DNA of 64,000 nt from Hoeflea phototrophica DFL-43 (GCF_000154705.2 NZ_CM002917.1:1816461-1880460), one strand, 5' to 3'. Counted from the first letter of the stretch, positions 42,846-51,567 are shown. Notes: generated by a model not told the origin, from the sequence alone. A program made the numbers and translations.

Positions 42846-42863
42846 CACCAGTTTGCGATAGTT
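42846..42863 (+). repeat. left arm of 18-bp inverted repeat
   Basis: Exactly complementary to 43039-43056. It contains part of one iteron plus GCGATAGTT; AACTATCGC also occurs once more at 43027-43035. Confidence 0.85.
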
Positions 42864-43038
42864 CTTCAAGGGGGTTTGGGGGAATGAAATCAATGGCTTG
42901 CACCAGTCTGCACCAGTTTTGCCGCCCCTATACACATGGGAGAAAACGGCGGAGAGAAAAAACCATATGCGTATAGGCGTCAAAAACTGGTGCAAGTGGT
43001 GCAAACCATTGAAATACATATAGAAAAACTATCGCTTA

Positions 43039-43056
43039 AACTATCGCAAACTGGTG
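43039..43056 (-). repeat. right arm of 18-bp inverted repeat
   Basis: Exact inverse complement of 42846-42863, 175 bases away. Confidence 0.85.
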
Positions 43057-43093
43057 AAAACTGGTGCAGAGGCTCAAGAGAAGGAAAAACGCC

Positions 43094-43900
43094 ATGAAAC
43101 AGACCGGGAAACAGATCGGAATTGTCGAGCTTCTCGAATGGGCCTATCGGCACGAACTGCCGAAGGCGGAGCGGGCAGGGGCCGGGATGAGCGCATCCGT
43201 GGCGTCGTCATGGGGTCTGGTCTACAATCTCGGCATCCTCGGCACCGTGATCGATGCTCCGACAAACGGCTATGGCGTGGTGCCGGTCAGTTTCGATGAA
43301 GGTGATCCTCATCCCGACGCTGTGATCGTCGGCGAAGCGGTTGCCGCTCTTTCCTCGCTGGGCGTCTGGATTTCGGACGGCTGGTCGCCTTTTCCGGAGT
43401 GGGCGGACACCGACGGGCTGGTGGCGGAGACTGTGGCGCGCATCCGTCCGAGGCTGGCGGCGATCACCGGGCAGGAGATCCAGACCATGCTGATCGCGCG
43501 CGCTGTGCTCGGCCGCAAGCCCGACTGGCGCGGCGAGGAGCCGGGCCGGGCGATGATCACGCGCGGCGGCAAGCCGGCATGGTTCATGAAGATGGCGGGC
43601 AAGGACGCCTATGGCAATCCTGTCGAACGCGAGGTCGACGGGTTCAACCCGCGCAGTCAGCGGCCCAAGCCGGGCGCCTATCGCAAATACCGGCTGACCG
43701 ATGATGTGGAAGGCCTGGCGATCGACCGTTTCCGCCGCACCGTCTGGGCTTTGGCCGTTCGCCATGTGGCGCGGTACGTGGCTGCGTGGCTTTCAAGCCA
43801 TCAATTGACTGCCGAAGTGCCCACGCTCGCGCCTTGGGCGGCTGTTGCCGGACTGGAAGGGCAGGGGGACCCCCCTCACGCCGTGTCGCTTTTTTCTTGA
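43094..43900 (+). CDS. hypothetical phage protein downstream of the iterons
   Basis: 268 residues. The N-terminal region (about 8-40) could hold a helix-turn-helix; the rest is alpha/beta with a Trp-rich middle and a Lys/Arg-rich stretch near 190-205. The start at ATG 43094 has an AAGGA box 8 bases before it; the frame also opens at a GTG inside the last iteron. No family recognised. It is the last gene before the terminator at 43960 and ends the early transcript. Confidence 0.6.
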   Translation: MKQTGKQIGIVELLEWAYRHELPKAERAGAGMSASVASSWGLVYNLGILGTVIDAPTNGYGVVPVSFDEGDPHPDAVIVGEAVAALSSLGVWISDGWSPFPEWADTDGLVAETVARIRPRLAAITGQEIQTMLIARAVLGRKPDWRGEEPGRAMITRGGKPAWFMKMAGKDAYGNPVEREVDGFNPRSQRPKPGAYRKYRLTDDVEGLAIDRFRRTVWALAVRHVARYVAAWLSSHQLTAEVPTLAPWAAVAGLEGQGDPPHAVSLFS

Positions 43901-43959
43901 CCTGCGGAGAGAAGTTGACAATGGTCATCTCACCCTGAAAAGGAAATCAGACTTTCGAA

Positions 43960-43986
43960 CCCGCTGGCGGCCCCGGCGGGTTTTTT
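43960..43986 (+). terminator. intrinsic terminator at the end of the early region
   Basis: CCCGCTGG (43960-43967) pairs with CCGGCGGG (43973-43980) with one wobble and a 5-base loop, followed directly by TTTTTT. It separates the replication genes from the head and tail genes. Confidence 0.9.
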
Positions 43987-44006
43987 CGTTCCCGATGGAG
44001 GTTGCC

Positions 44007-44069
44007 ATGATCCCGGCGGTCAAAGCCCGCCATCGCGAATGCTGCCATTGCGGAGGCGTCCGGCTGTGA
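44007..44069 (+). CDS. possible 20-residue leader peptide, Cys-rich
   Basis: A short frame from ATG 44007 (GATGGAGG box 6-13 bases before it) to TGA 44067, with Cys-Cys-His-Cys near its end. Its stop overlaps the GTG start of the next gene (GTGA), so it could couple translation. Too short to be sure it is a gene. Confidence 0.3.
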   Translation: MIPAVKARHRECCHCGGVRL

Positions 44070-44611
44070 GTGTTGAACTCGGCATCGACGCGCGCGATTT
44101 CCGCGTGCTCGGCGCGGCGATCCATCGCCTGCCTGCGGAACTGAAGGCCAAGGCCTTTCGATCGGCCGTCAACCACACCGGCAAGAAGGCGCGCACCCAG
44201 GTGGCGCGCCTTGCTGCCAAGTATTCGGGCCTGCCCTATCGCTTCACCCGCGACGCGGCTCAGATGAAGCTGACCGGCGACGATGTCGAGATCAGGCTGC
44301 GGTCGAAGTGGATATCGTTGGCGGCGCTCGGTGCGGTCAAATCGCCTCGTGGTGTGCGGGTTCGCGGCAGAGGGTCATACGCAGGGGCGTTCATCGCCAC
44401 TTCGAAGATCTCCGGTGGCCGTGCGGTGCTGATCCGTAAGGGCAAGAGCCGCACCCCGGTGCGCGAACTTTACGGCGCCAACCCGGCTCATGCGATGGGC
44501 GAAGACCGGCACGGCGAGTTCGAGCGTCTGGCGCAATCCCTTATGGACCGCGACTTCGCCGACCGCCTGCTGCACGAGATCAACCGGCTTATCCCACGCT
44601 CGGCGCGCTAA
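44066..44611 (+). CDS. phage tail protein, gpZ-like (minor tail Z family)
   Basis: 181 residues. Phe-Arg-Ser-Ala-Val-Asn-His-Thr-Gly-Lys-Lys-Ala-Arg-Thr-Gln and the basic N-terminal half resemble lambda gpZ-type tail completion proteins, and the C-terminus has Leu-Leu-His-Glu-Ile-Asn-Arg-Leu-Ile. A GTG at 44066 is taken as start because of the overlap with the upstream peptide. It is odd that a tail gene lies before the terminase genes. Family call is from general resemblance. Confidence 0.6.
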   Translation: MSVELGIDARDFRVLGAAIHRLPAELKAKAFRSAVNHTGKKARTQVARLAAKYSGLPYRFTRDAAQMKLTGDDVEIRLRSKWISLAALGAVKSPRGVRVRGRGSYAGAFIATSKISGGRAVLIRKGKSRTPVRELYGANPAHAMGEDRHGEFERLAQSLMDRDFADRLLHEINRLIPRSAR

Positions 44612-44738
44612 TCCTGCCCGATGAGTGTGTGACACAAGGCCAGGGCCACCCCCACCCCTCGCGGGTCCTTCCCCCCTCTAACAGCACGCGGGGCGGGACG
44701 ACCCCGAAATTTCGCTAGGATTTCGAGTTGAAAAGCCG

Positions 44739-44786
44739 GGTTGCGATGGTTGCGGCGGTTGCGGCGACAGCGTTGCGGGTTGCGGC
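44739..44786 (+). repeat. tandem GGTTGCGGC repeats before the terminase small subunit gene
   Basis: Three joined 9-mers (44739 GGTTGCGAT, 44748 and 44757 GGTTGCGGC), a 5-base gap, a partial CGTTGCG and a fourth GGTTGCGGC at 44778. They lie 13 bases upstream of the terminase small-subunit frame. Such repeats next to terS often are terminase binding sites (lambda cosB-like or pac). Inference by position. Confidence 0.5.
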
Positions 44787-44819
44787 TTTGATGAAAGGAT
44801 GCCTTCGGGCAACGATGCA

Positions 44820-45446
44820 ATGACGGACGGTGTGTGGCTGACAGTATCGGAGATCGCGCGGCGCAAGGGCGTGTCGCACCAGGCGGTCTCGAAGCGCGTC
44901 AAGTTGCTTGAGGCTGACGGCAAGGTGACGCCGCGGCGCGACGGAAAGAAAACGCTGGTCGACCTGGTCGAGTACGACAGGGCCGTCGGCGATTTCGGCG
45001 ATGCCGCCCGCGAGGCGGCGGCCGAGACGGTGCGGGCCGCAAGGCAGGAACAGACGGCCAAGCCCCTTCCGGCTCCTGACGGCATGCGCGACGCGCAGCT
45101 TGAGCGAGTGCGCTACGAAGCGCGGATGAAGGCGCTGGACTATGCCGAGCGGACCGGCCAGCTGGTGCCGGTCTCCGGTCCCGGCGGCGTCGAGGACGCC
45201 ATGGTGGTGGCGGCAGAAAAGATCCTGTCGGTGCTTGACCTGATGCTTCGGGCGGCGCCGGACCTGGCGATAGCTGCCCGCGAAGGAGAGCCTGCAGCGC
45301 GGCGCGAGATCCGCAAGGTCATCCATGCCCAGCGCGTTGCCATCGGCGATGCGCTGCGGCTGCTGGCCGAGGAAGGCCGCAAGGTCGAGGCGGCGGGCGG
45401 TCTTGAAGCGGAAATCGACATCGATCTGTTCCAGGGCCTTGCCTGA
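44820..45446 (+). CDS. terminase small subunit-like protein (Nu1-type helix-turn-helix)
   Basis: 208 residues from ATG 44820. An N-terminal winged helix-turn-helix (Trp-Leu-Thr-Val-Ser-Glu-Ile-Ala-Arg-Arg-Lys-Gly-Val-Ser-His-Gln-Ala-Val-Ser-Lys-Arg-Val, about 6-27) is followed by a long helical region, as in lambda Nu1 and relatives. It directly precedes and overlaps the large subunit gene (ATGA). An in-frame ATG at 44799 is an alternative start. It should recognise the packaging site, perhaps the tandem repeats at 44739. Confidence 0.75.
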   Translation: MTDGVWLTVSEIARRKGVSHQAVSKRVKLLEADGKVTPRRDGKKTLVDLVEYDRAVGDFGDAAREAAAETVRAARQEQTAKPLPAPDGMRDAQLERVRYEARMKALDYAERTGQLVPVSGPGGVEDAMVVAAEKILSVLDLMLRAAPDLAIAAREGEPAARREIRKVIHAQRVAIGDALRLLAEEGRKVEAAGGLEAEIDIDLFQGLA

Positions 45447-47455
45447 TGAAAATCATGCTCAGCCGCTCCCCGCTGGCAATCGTTGCCAGCACGCTCGCCG
45501 CGCTGATCACACCGCCGCCGTTGATGACGCCGTCGGCACTGGCGGCCCAGATCATGATCGTCGCCGACGGTCCGCGCGCCGGCGAATTGTGGGACCCGTC
45601 GCAGACGCCCTACATCGTCGAGCCGCTTGACCTGATGGTGGCCGGCTCCGGCGTCAACGAAATAGCGGTCAGGAAGTCCGCCCAGACCGGCTTCACCACC
45701 ATGCTGCTTGCCGCAGCGGCCTATATCATCGATCGGGACCCGTGCCGGGTGATGATCGTCCAGCCCACCTCGGGCGCGCTTGCCGACTTCAACAAGGACA
45801 AGCTGACGCCGACGCTCGAGCAGTCGCCGGTGCTTGCGGCGAAGATCAGGTCCCAGACCAGCCGGTCAGGCGACGCATCGACGGTCACGTCCAAGCGATT
45901 CCAGGGCGGCTCGATCACGCTGGCGATCGCCAACTCGGCCGCCGACCTGCGGTCGAAGACGGTCAAGATCGCGCTGTGCGACGAGATTGACGAATATCCG
46001 GACGACCTGGACGGCCAGGGCGATCCGATGTCGATGATCGAAGCCCGGCAGGAATCGTTCCTGATGTCGGGCGAATGGCTACGGGCTTATGTCTCGACGC
46101 CGACGATCAAGTCCGTCTCGCGGATCGACGCGCAATGGGAGCGCTCCGACAAGCGTTACTGGCACATGCCGTGCCCCGGCTGCGGCGAGATGTTCAAATA
46201 CGAGTTCGACCGGAAGTATTTCCGGTTCAAGGCCGAATGGCCGCATGAGGCGCACTACGCCACGCCGTGCTGCGGCTCGATAATCGAGGATGCCGACAAG
46301 GTCTCGGTGATGAAGCGCGGGCGCTGGATCGCCACCGATCCGCGCCCGGGCGCCATTCGCGGCTATCACTTCGACGCGCTGTCATCGCCCTTCGTGCCCT
46401 TCGACAAGATCGCATCGCGCTTCATCGGCGCGGAAGGCGATCCGATGAAGATGAAGGCGTTCTACAACCTGACGCTCGGTCTTGCCTACGAAATGAAGGG
46501 CGACGCGCCGGACCATGTCCGGCTGATGGAGCGCCGCGAGAAGGACCTGAAGCGCGGCCACATCCCGGCGCGGGGGCTGATCCTGACAGGCGCGGCGGAC
46601 GTCCAGATGAACGGCATCTGGTACGAGATCGTCGCGTGGGCATCGAACCGCGAGAACTGGACGGTGGATGCCGGCTATATCGAGGGCTCTACCGACGACC
46701 CGCACGGCGGGGCGTTTGCCCGCCTCGAGGAGATCCGCCAGGCGCAGTGGCCCGACGCGTTCGGCGGCGCCCGCGCGGTTGACAGCTTCGGTGTTGATTC
46801 GGGCTATCGAAGCCATATCGTCTACACCTGGGTTCGCGGCAAGGCGGCGACATTCGCGCTCAAGGGTCTTGACGGTTGGTCGAAACCGGCGATAGGCGCG
46901 CCTTCGCCTGTCGACATCAACTTCAATGGCCAGCGGGTTCGCCGCGGCGCCATGGTCTGGGGTGTCGGCACATGGCCGCTGAAGGGCGCGATCTATGCGG
47001 ACCTGCGCAAGGAAGGCGTGGCTGCGGGCAAGGATGTTGATCCTGCCGGCTACGGCCATTTCGGCGACTGGATGGACGAAGTCTATTTCAGGCAGATCAC
47101 GTCGGAGTATCTGTCAAACGAGAACTATCGAGGCCGCGTGCGGCGGGTGTGGAAGGTTCGCAATGGCGAAGAAAACCACCTGTTCGACTGCAGGGTCTAC
47201 AACTACGCGCTCGCCGATTATCTCGGCGTGTCGCGGATGACGAGCGACCAGTGGGCCACGCTTGCCAGTCGTCGCGGCGTGCCTGACGAAATTGCCAATC
47301 CGGACATGTTTGCGCCGGAGCCTGTGAAGGTGGCGAGCGTCGCCCCAGTCGCGCCGAAACCGGGGCCGGCGCCGGCGCGGGACGCCGAACGACCGATGGT
47401 CGAAGATGACGGCGACGGCTGGATCTCGAATGCAACCGGATGGTGGGACGACTGA
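45446..47455 (+). CDS. terminase large subunit, GpA family
   Basis: 669 residues, typical of lambda gpA-like enzymes. The ATPase region has Arg-Lys-Ser-Ala-Gln-Thr-Gly-Phe-Thr-Thr (76-85, Walker A-like) and a Leu-Cys-Asp-Glu-Ile-Asp Walker B. A zinc-like pair (Cys-Pro-Gly-Cys and Cys-Cys-Gly) lies in the middle. The nuclease half ends with Asp and Lys-rich motifs. It cuts and packages phage DNA into proheads together with the portal. Confidence 0.93.
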   Translation: MKIMLSRSPLAIVASTLAALITPPPLMTPSALAAQIMIVADGPRAGELWDPSQTPYIVEPLDLMVAGSGVNEIAVRKSAQTGFTTMLLAAAAYIIDRDPCRVMIVQPTSGALADFNKDKLTPTLEQSPVLAAKIRSQTSRSGDASTVTSKRFQGGSITLAIANSAADLRSKTVKIALCDEIDEYPDDLDGQGDPMSMIEARQESFLMSGEWLRAYVSTPTIKSVSRIDAQWERSDKRYWHMPCPGCGEMFKYEFDRKYFRFKAEWPHEAHYATPCCGSIIEDADKVSVMKRGRWIATDPRPGAIRGYHFDALSSPFVPFDKIASRFIGAEGDPMKMKAFYNLTLGLAYEMKGDAPDHVRLMERREKDLKRGHIPARGLILTGAADVQMNGIWYEIVAWASNRENWTVDAGYIEGSTDDPHGGAFARLEEIRQAQWPDAFGGARAVDSFGVDSGYRSHIVYTWVRGKAATFALKGLDGWSKPAIGAPSPVDINFNGQRVRRGAMVWGVGTWPLKGAIYADLRKEGVAAGKDVDPAGYGHFGDWMDEVYFRQITSEYLSNENYRGRVRRVWKVRNGEENHLFDCRVYNYALADYLGVSRMTSDQWATLASRRGVPDEIANPDMFAPEPVKVASVAPVAPKPGPAPARDAERPMVEDDGDGWISNATGWWDD

Positions 47456-47655
47456 TGGCGTGGACACAAGACGACCTCGACAAGATCAGCAAGGCCATCG
47501 CGTCCGGCGCCAAGCGGGTGCGCTTCCAGACGCACGAGGTGGAATACCAGAGCGTCGCCGACATGCTGAAGGCTCGCGACCTGATCGCGGCGGAAGTCAA
47601 TCCATCGAGCGCCCGTGGCGGCGCCATGTATGCCCAGTATGAGAGCGATTATTGA
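47455..47655 (+). CDS. gpW-family head-tail joining protein
   Basis: 66 residues, helical and short: Asp-Asp-Leu-Asp-Lys-Ile-Ser-Lys-Ala-Ile-Ala-Ser-Gly then Val-Glu-Tyr-Gln-Ser-Val-Ala-Asp-Met. This matches lambda gpW in size and position between terminase and portal. It overlaps both neighbours by a base or more (TGATG). Confidence 0.85.
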   Translation: MAWTQDDLDKISKAIASGAKRVRFQTHEVEYQSVADMLKARDLIAAEVNPSSARGGAMYAQYESDY

Positions 47656-49184
47656 TGAACATCGTCGACAAGACAGTCGCCTTTTTCTCGCCCGTGAGCG
47701 GCCTGCAAAGAGCATGTGCCCGGCAACTGCTCGATCAGACCGCAAAGCGGGAGTACGCAGCGGCTGGCACGGGGCGACGAAACGCGGGGTGGCGCGGGCG
47801 TAACACGTCGGCCGCGACGGAGGTCTCGGGATCGCTCACCTTTTTGATGGCGCGATCGCGCGAATTCGTTCGCAACAGCTGGCAGGGCCAGCGCATCCTC
47901 GACGTTCTCACGTCGCATGTCGTGGGGACGGGCATCATGACCGTCCCGAACACGGGCTCCGACCGGGCGGACAGGGTCTATCGCCTCGCCCGCGAAGAGT
48001 GGGAAGAAAACAGCGATATCGAAGGCGTGCTCGACTACGGCGGGCAGCAGGCCATGGCGTTGCGCTCGATGGCGGAGTGCGGCAACAGTGTTATCCGTCA
48101 TCTGACGGACAGCGACACCGACAGGCGCCGCCGGATCGTGCCGCTCCGGTTGCAGGGCATCGAGGGCGACCAGATCGACATGACCCGCGATACCTTGTCG
48201 GGCGTGACCCGGAACACGACCGGCGAGCGAGTGCGCCTCGGGGTTCAACTGGGCGAATGGAATCAGCGCCTCGGTATTTACCTGCACAAGACCCATCCAG
48301 GCGAGCAGGGCGTGGCCAGGATCGAGGCTTCAACGCTGGTTGGATGGAACGATCTGTGCCACCTCTATCGGCCGCTGCGGTTCGGGCAGCTCCTGGGTGT
48401 TCCGGTGTTCGCGCCGATCCTGATGACCGGGCGGGACATACAGGACCTGATGGACGCGGCGATCGTCCAGCAGAAGGTCCAGGCCAGCTTCGCCGGCTTC
48501 ATCAGGCGCGCGCCTGGCGAGGCAAATCCCTTTGCCACGGAAACCACGGAAAGCGGCGACGGCAAGTCGCAGACGGTCACCCAGATCCGACCCGGGCAGA
48601 TCCAGGATATCGGAAACAACGAGATCAGTTTTGCGAATCCGTCGGGCACCTCAGTGTTCGGTGAGGCCTATCTCGCAGGCATGATGGCCATGGCCGCAGG
48701 CGCAGGCCTGACCTATGACCAACTGACCGGAGACCTGCGCCAGGCCAATTACTCGAGCCTCCGGGCCGGCAAGATCGAGTTCCGCCGGCTGGTGGAGCAG
48801 ATGCAGTGGCACATGGTCGTTCCGATGTTCTGCCGTCCGATCGACAGGAAGTTCGAGAATACAGCCGTGATGGCGGGAATTCTGCCCAGGCGCAAGGACG
48901 GATACCGCGTCGACTATGTCATGCCGGCCGTCGAGCCCATCGACCCGAAGAAGGACATGGAAGCCGATATCCTTGCGGTCCGGTCGGGGCGGATGTCGCC
49001 ACAGGAATTCATTTCGGCATGGGGCCGCGACTGGCGCAAGGTCGTTACCGACTTCGACGCATTCTTCAAGTTCTGTGATCAGAACGCGTTGCAGGGCCTG
49101 ATGTTCGACATCGATCCAAGGCGCCCGGCCAACGGCGCCGCCGCGCCGCGGGAAGAGCAAACAGGAGCAAGCGACAATGACTGA
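47655..49184 (+). CDS. portal protein, lambda gpB family
   Basis: 509 residues. Segments such as Ser-Leu-Thr-Phe-Leu-Met-Ala-Arg-Ser-Arg-Glu, His-Thr-Gly-Thr-like turns, Glu-Ala-Ser-Thr-Leu-Val-Gly-Trp and Leu-Thr-Tyr-Asp-Gln-Leu-Thr-Gly-Asp-Leu are typical of the lambda portal family. It forms the dodecameric ring through which DNA enters the head. Overlaps the protease gene by 8 bases. Confidence 0.92.
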   Translation: MNIVDKTVAFFSPVSGLQRACARQLLDQTAKREYAAAGTGRRNAGWRGRNTSAATEVSGSLTFLMARSREFVRNSWQGQRILDVLTSHVVGTGIMTVPNTGSDRADRVYRLAREEWEENSDIEGVLDYGGQQAMALRSMAECGNSVIRHLTDSDTDRRRRIVPLRLQGIEGDQIDMTRDTLSGVTRNTTGERVRLGVQLGEWNQRLGIYLHKTHPGEQGVARIEASTLVGWNDLCHLYRPLRFGQLLGVPVFAPILMTGRDIQDLMDAAIVQQKVQASFAGFIRRAPGEANPFATETTESGDGKSQTVTQIRPGQIQDIGNNEISFANPSGTSVFGEAYLAGMMAMAAGAGLTYDQLTGDLRQANYSSLRAGKIEFRRLVEQMQWHMVVPMFCRPIDRKFENTAVMAGILPRRKDGYRVDYVMPAVEPIDPKKDMEADILAVRSGRMSPQEFISAWGRDWRKVVTDFDAFFKFCDQNALQGLMFDIDPRRPANGAAAPREEQTGASDND

Positions 49185-49803
49185 ACTGATCCGCCTGCCA
49201 AAGATGCAGCGGGACGCGGAGATCCGCGCCGCTTCCTACGACGAGCAGGACAACACGATCGAGGTGGTGTGGACAACCGGGTCGACCGGCCGCCGCGTAA
49301 GCTGGATGGAAGGTGAGTTCGACGAGGAGCTGGTGGTCAGTGACAAGGCGGTCCGGCTCGATCGACTGAACGCCGGCGCGCCGTTCCTCGATACGCATGA
49401 TCGCTACAGCCTTGATGCGGTGATCGGTTCGGTTGTCGCTGGTACGGCCAAGATTGCCAAGGGCGTCGGCACGGCCCGGATCCAGCTTTCCAAGGCTGCC
49501 GGTACACTCGACCGCGTTGCCAAGATCATCGAAGGTACCGTGCGGAATGTCTCCGTTGCCTATCGGATCCATGGCGTCGAGAAAACCCAGCGCGAGGGGA
49601 TGGTTCCACTCCACCGGGTGATCGACTGGGAGCCGATGGAGATATCGGCCGTGCCTGTGGGTTTCGATCCCGGCGCCCAGGTCAGGAGCGGCAGCGATGA
49701 CGAGCTTTTCTCCTGCCGGGTCGATCTCTGTTCAGCACATCTGAATTCAGTTCGCCGGCTGCGCATGGAAATGCAGCAGCGGCACTTTGAAGTTGTTCGG
49801 TAG
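49177..49803 (+). CDS. prohead protease (HK97 / S78-like)
   Basis: 208 residues. The sequence Ala-Gly-Ala-Pro-Phe-Leu-Asp-Thr-His-Asp, Val-Arg-Asn-Val-Ser-Val-Ala-Tyr-Arg and Trp-Glu-Pro-Met-Glu-Ile-Ser-Ala-Val-Pro-Val-Gly is diagnostic: His of Thr-His-Asp and Ser of Asn-Val-Ser-Val are the expected catalytic pair. It would cut scaffold and capsid N-termini. It ends in an amber TAG at 49801, after which the same frame is open into the capsid gene. In related phages the two are one fused protein. Confidence 0.9.
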   Translation: MTELIRLPKMQRDAEIRAASYDEQDNTIEVVWTTGSTGRRVSWMEGEFDEELVVSDKAVRLDRLNAGAPFLDTHDRYSLDAVIGSVVAGTAKIAKGVGTARIQLSKAAGTLDRVAKIIEGTVRNVSVAYRIHGVEKTQREGMVPLHRVIDWEPMEISAVPVGFDPGAQVRSGSDDELFSCRVDLCSAHLNSVRRLRMEMQQRHFEVVR

Positions 49804-49884
49804 CCAGACCCGCTGCCGCCAAACCCGCCATGCGCGGTGCCCTACACCAGCCCCTGGGCCAGGCAATCACTAAAGGAAACCATC

Positions 49885-51537
49885 ATGAAAAATTATCGCT
49901 TTGTGGCGGTAGCCCTTGCGCTTGCCGTCTTCCCTCTTCTGGCGCTGGGCATCATGGGCTTTGCAGCCACCGATGCCATGGCGGCACCCGCCGACTTTTG
50001 GTCCAGCCACGGAGAGATGCTTCGCGTGTCGCTGCTGGACAACATGCAGCACGCATGGCCGGCGCTGATCGCCCTGCGTGCGGACCTCGACGGCCTGACA
50101 AAAAAGGCCGCAGCCAAGATCGCCGAAATCAAGGATGACACCGTGCCCGATGCGGCACGATCGATTGAAGGAGAGCATACGGAACTGCTGGCCCTGATTA
50201 CCACGAAGCGCAAGGAAATTGCCGACGAGGAAGCGCTTGGCGACCCGGCGACCCGCAATCAGCCGAACAACCAGCCGAACGCCACTAACACCAGCGTCAA
50301 TGACGCGGCCCGCTCCGCCGACATTCTCGATGTCGGAACCCGCGCCGGCATGGCGACGGATGTCATCCAGGAGGCAATCCGGTCAGGCATGACGCTTGAT
50401 GCGTTCCGCCAGCGCGCCTTCGACCACATGACGTCGCAGCAGAACGGCACCCGCACAGATCCGGTGCGGGTCCAGCGGGATGAACAGGAAACGCGGCGCA
50501 ACCTGCAGATCGAAGCGCTGTCCTACCGGATGGGCGCTCCGATTCCTGCCGCCGGTCCCAGCGCCGGCGCGCGCGAGCGCATGAATGACGGCCTGATCGT
50601 CCTGGCGATGGAGTGTGCTCAGGAGCGAAGCTACCCTCGCAACCCGCGCCAGATCGAAGAGCTTTTCGAACGGGCGTCGCACACGACCAGCGATTTCCCG
50701 ATTATTCTGGAAAACTCGCTGAACCGTACACTTGAACAGCGCTATGCACTGGCCCAGCCGACCTATCGCCGGATCTCGCGCCAGCGCAACTTCCGCGACT
50801 TCCGTCCTCACACCACCGTGAAGATGGGTGATTTTCCGCTGCTGGAGAAGATCGCGGAAGACGGTGAAATCAAGTACGGCACCCTGTCGGAAGGCAAGGA
50901 AACCCTGTCCGTGCTGTCCTACGCCAAGGCGCTTTCCGTGTCGCGTCAGCTGATGATCAATGACGATCTGGGCGCTATCAACGACATGTTGTCGAGCTAC
51001 GGCCAGACCGTCGCGCTGTTCGAGGAAATCACCTTCTACGCATCGGCGCTCAATGGTGTACTGGCCGATGGGAACCCGGTGTTCCATGCATCGCACACCA
51101 ACCTGGCCGGCGCCAACGCAGCTATCACCGTGGCGGCTGTCGCGCTCGGGCGGGCTGCCATGGCGAAGCAAAAGTCGCTTGACGGCAACCCGCTTCTTTC
51201 CAACCCGCCTGCACTGATCCTCACTGGCCCGGACAAGATCACCGAAGCGGAAGCACTGGTGCGGACCATTACGCCCTCGACGGTTGCGGAGGTCAATGTG
51301 TTTTCCGGGCGCCTCACTCCGTTCGATACGGCGCAGGTGTCCGGCAACAACTGGTATCTGTTCGCGGACCCGTCCGTTGGCAGCAATTACCGCTGGGGCT
51401 ACCTGGAAGGCTACGAAGCGCCGCGCGTGCGGCTGGACACGCCGTTCGGTCGCCAGGGCATGGCGATGTCGGTCGAACACGACTTCGGCGCTGGCGCCGT
51501 GGATTTCCGCTTCGGCTACAAGAACGTCGGCGCCTAA
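49885..51537 (+). CDS. major capsid protein (Mu gpT / HK97-like)
   Basis: 550 residues from ATG 49885 (AAAGGA box 7-8 bases before it). The C-terminal two thirds (about 250-550) match phage capsid proteins of the gpT type (Ile-Leu-Glu-Asn-Ser-Leu-Asn-Arg, Arg-Asn-Phe-Arg-Asp-Phe-Arg-Pro-His). Residues about 38-140 look like a charged helical scaffold. The first 34 residues are a signal-peptide-like hydrophobic stretch ending in Ala-Met-Ala, which is odd for a cytoplasmic capsid protein. Confidence 0.88.
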   Translation: MKNYRFVAVALALAVFPLLALGIMGFAATDAMAAPADFWSSHGEMLRVSLLDNMQHAWPALIALRADLDGLTKKAAAKIAEIKDDTVPDAARSIEGEHTELLALITTKRKEIADEEALGDPATRNQPNNQPNATNTSVNDAARSADILDVGTRAGMATDVIQEAIRSGMTLDAFRQRAFDHMTSQQNGTRTDPVRVQRDEQETRRNLQIEALSYRMGAPIPAAGPSAGARERMNDGLIVLAMECAQERSYPRNPRQIEELFERASHTTSDFPIILENSLNRTLEQRYALAQPTYRRISRQRNFRDFRPHTTVKMGDFPLLEKIAEDGEIKYGTLSEGKETLSVLSYAKALSVSRQLMINDDLGAINDMLSSYGQTVALFEEITFYASALNGVLADGNPVFHASHTNLAGANAAITVAAVALGRAAMAKQKSLDGNPLLSNPPALILTGPDKITEAEALVRTITPSTVAEVNVFSGRLTPFDTAQVSGNNWYLFADPSVGSNYRWGYLEGYEAPRVRLDTPFGRQGMAMSVEHDFGAGAVDFRFGYKNVGA

Positions 51538-51567
51538 GCGCGGCTCTCCTTGATGCCTGAATAGACG

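Larger units (their letters stand above)
42824..43068. other. candidate phage replication origin: nine 9-bp iterons and an 18-bp inverted repeat
   Basis: Nine copies of TGCACCAGT or close variants: five in forward orientation (42824, 42833, 42844, 42899, 42909) and four reversed (42986, 42995, 43050, 43060). Six are exact. Several are directly joined. An 18-bp perfect inverted repeat (42846-42863 and 43039-43056) encloses an AT-rich centre. The region has no ORF of its own and lies next to the P4/D5-type helicase gene. Protein binding and replication start are inferred. Confidence 0.68.
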
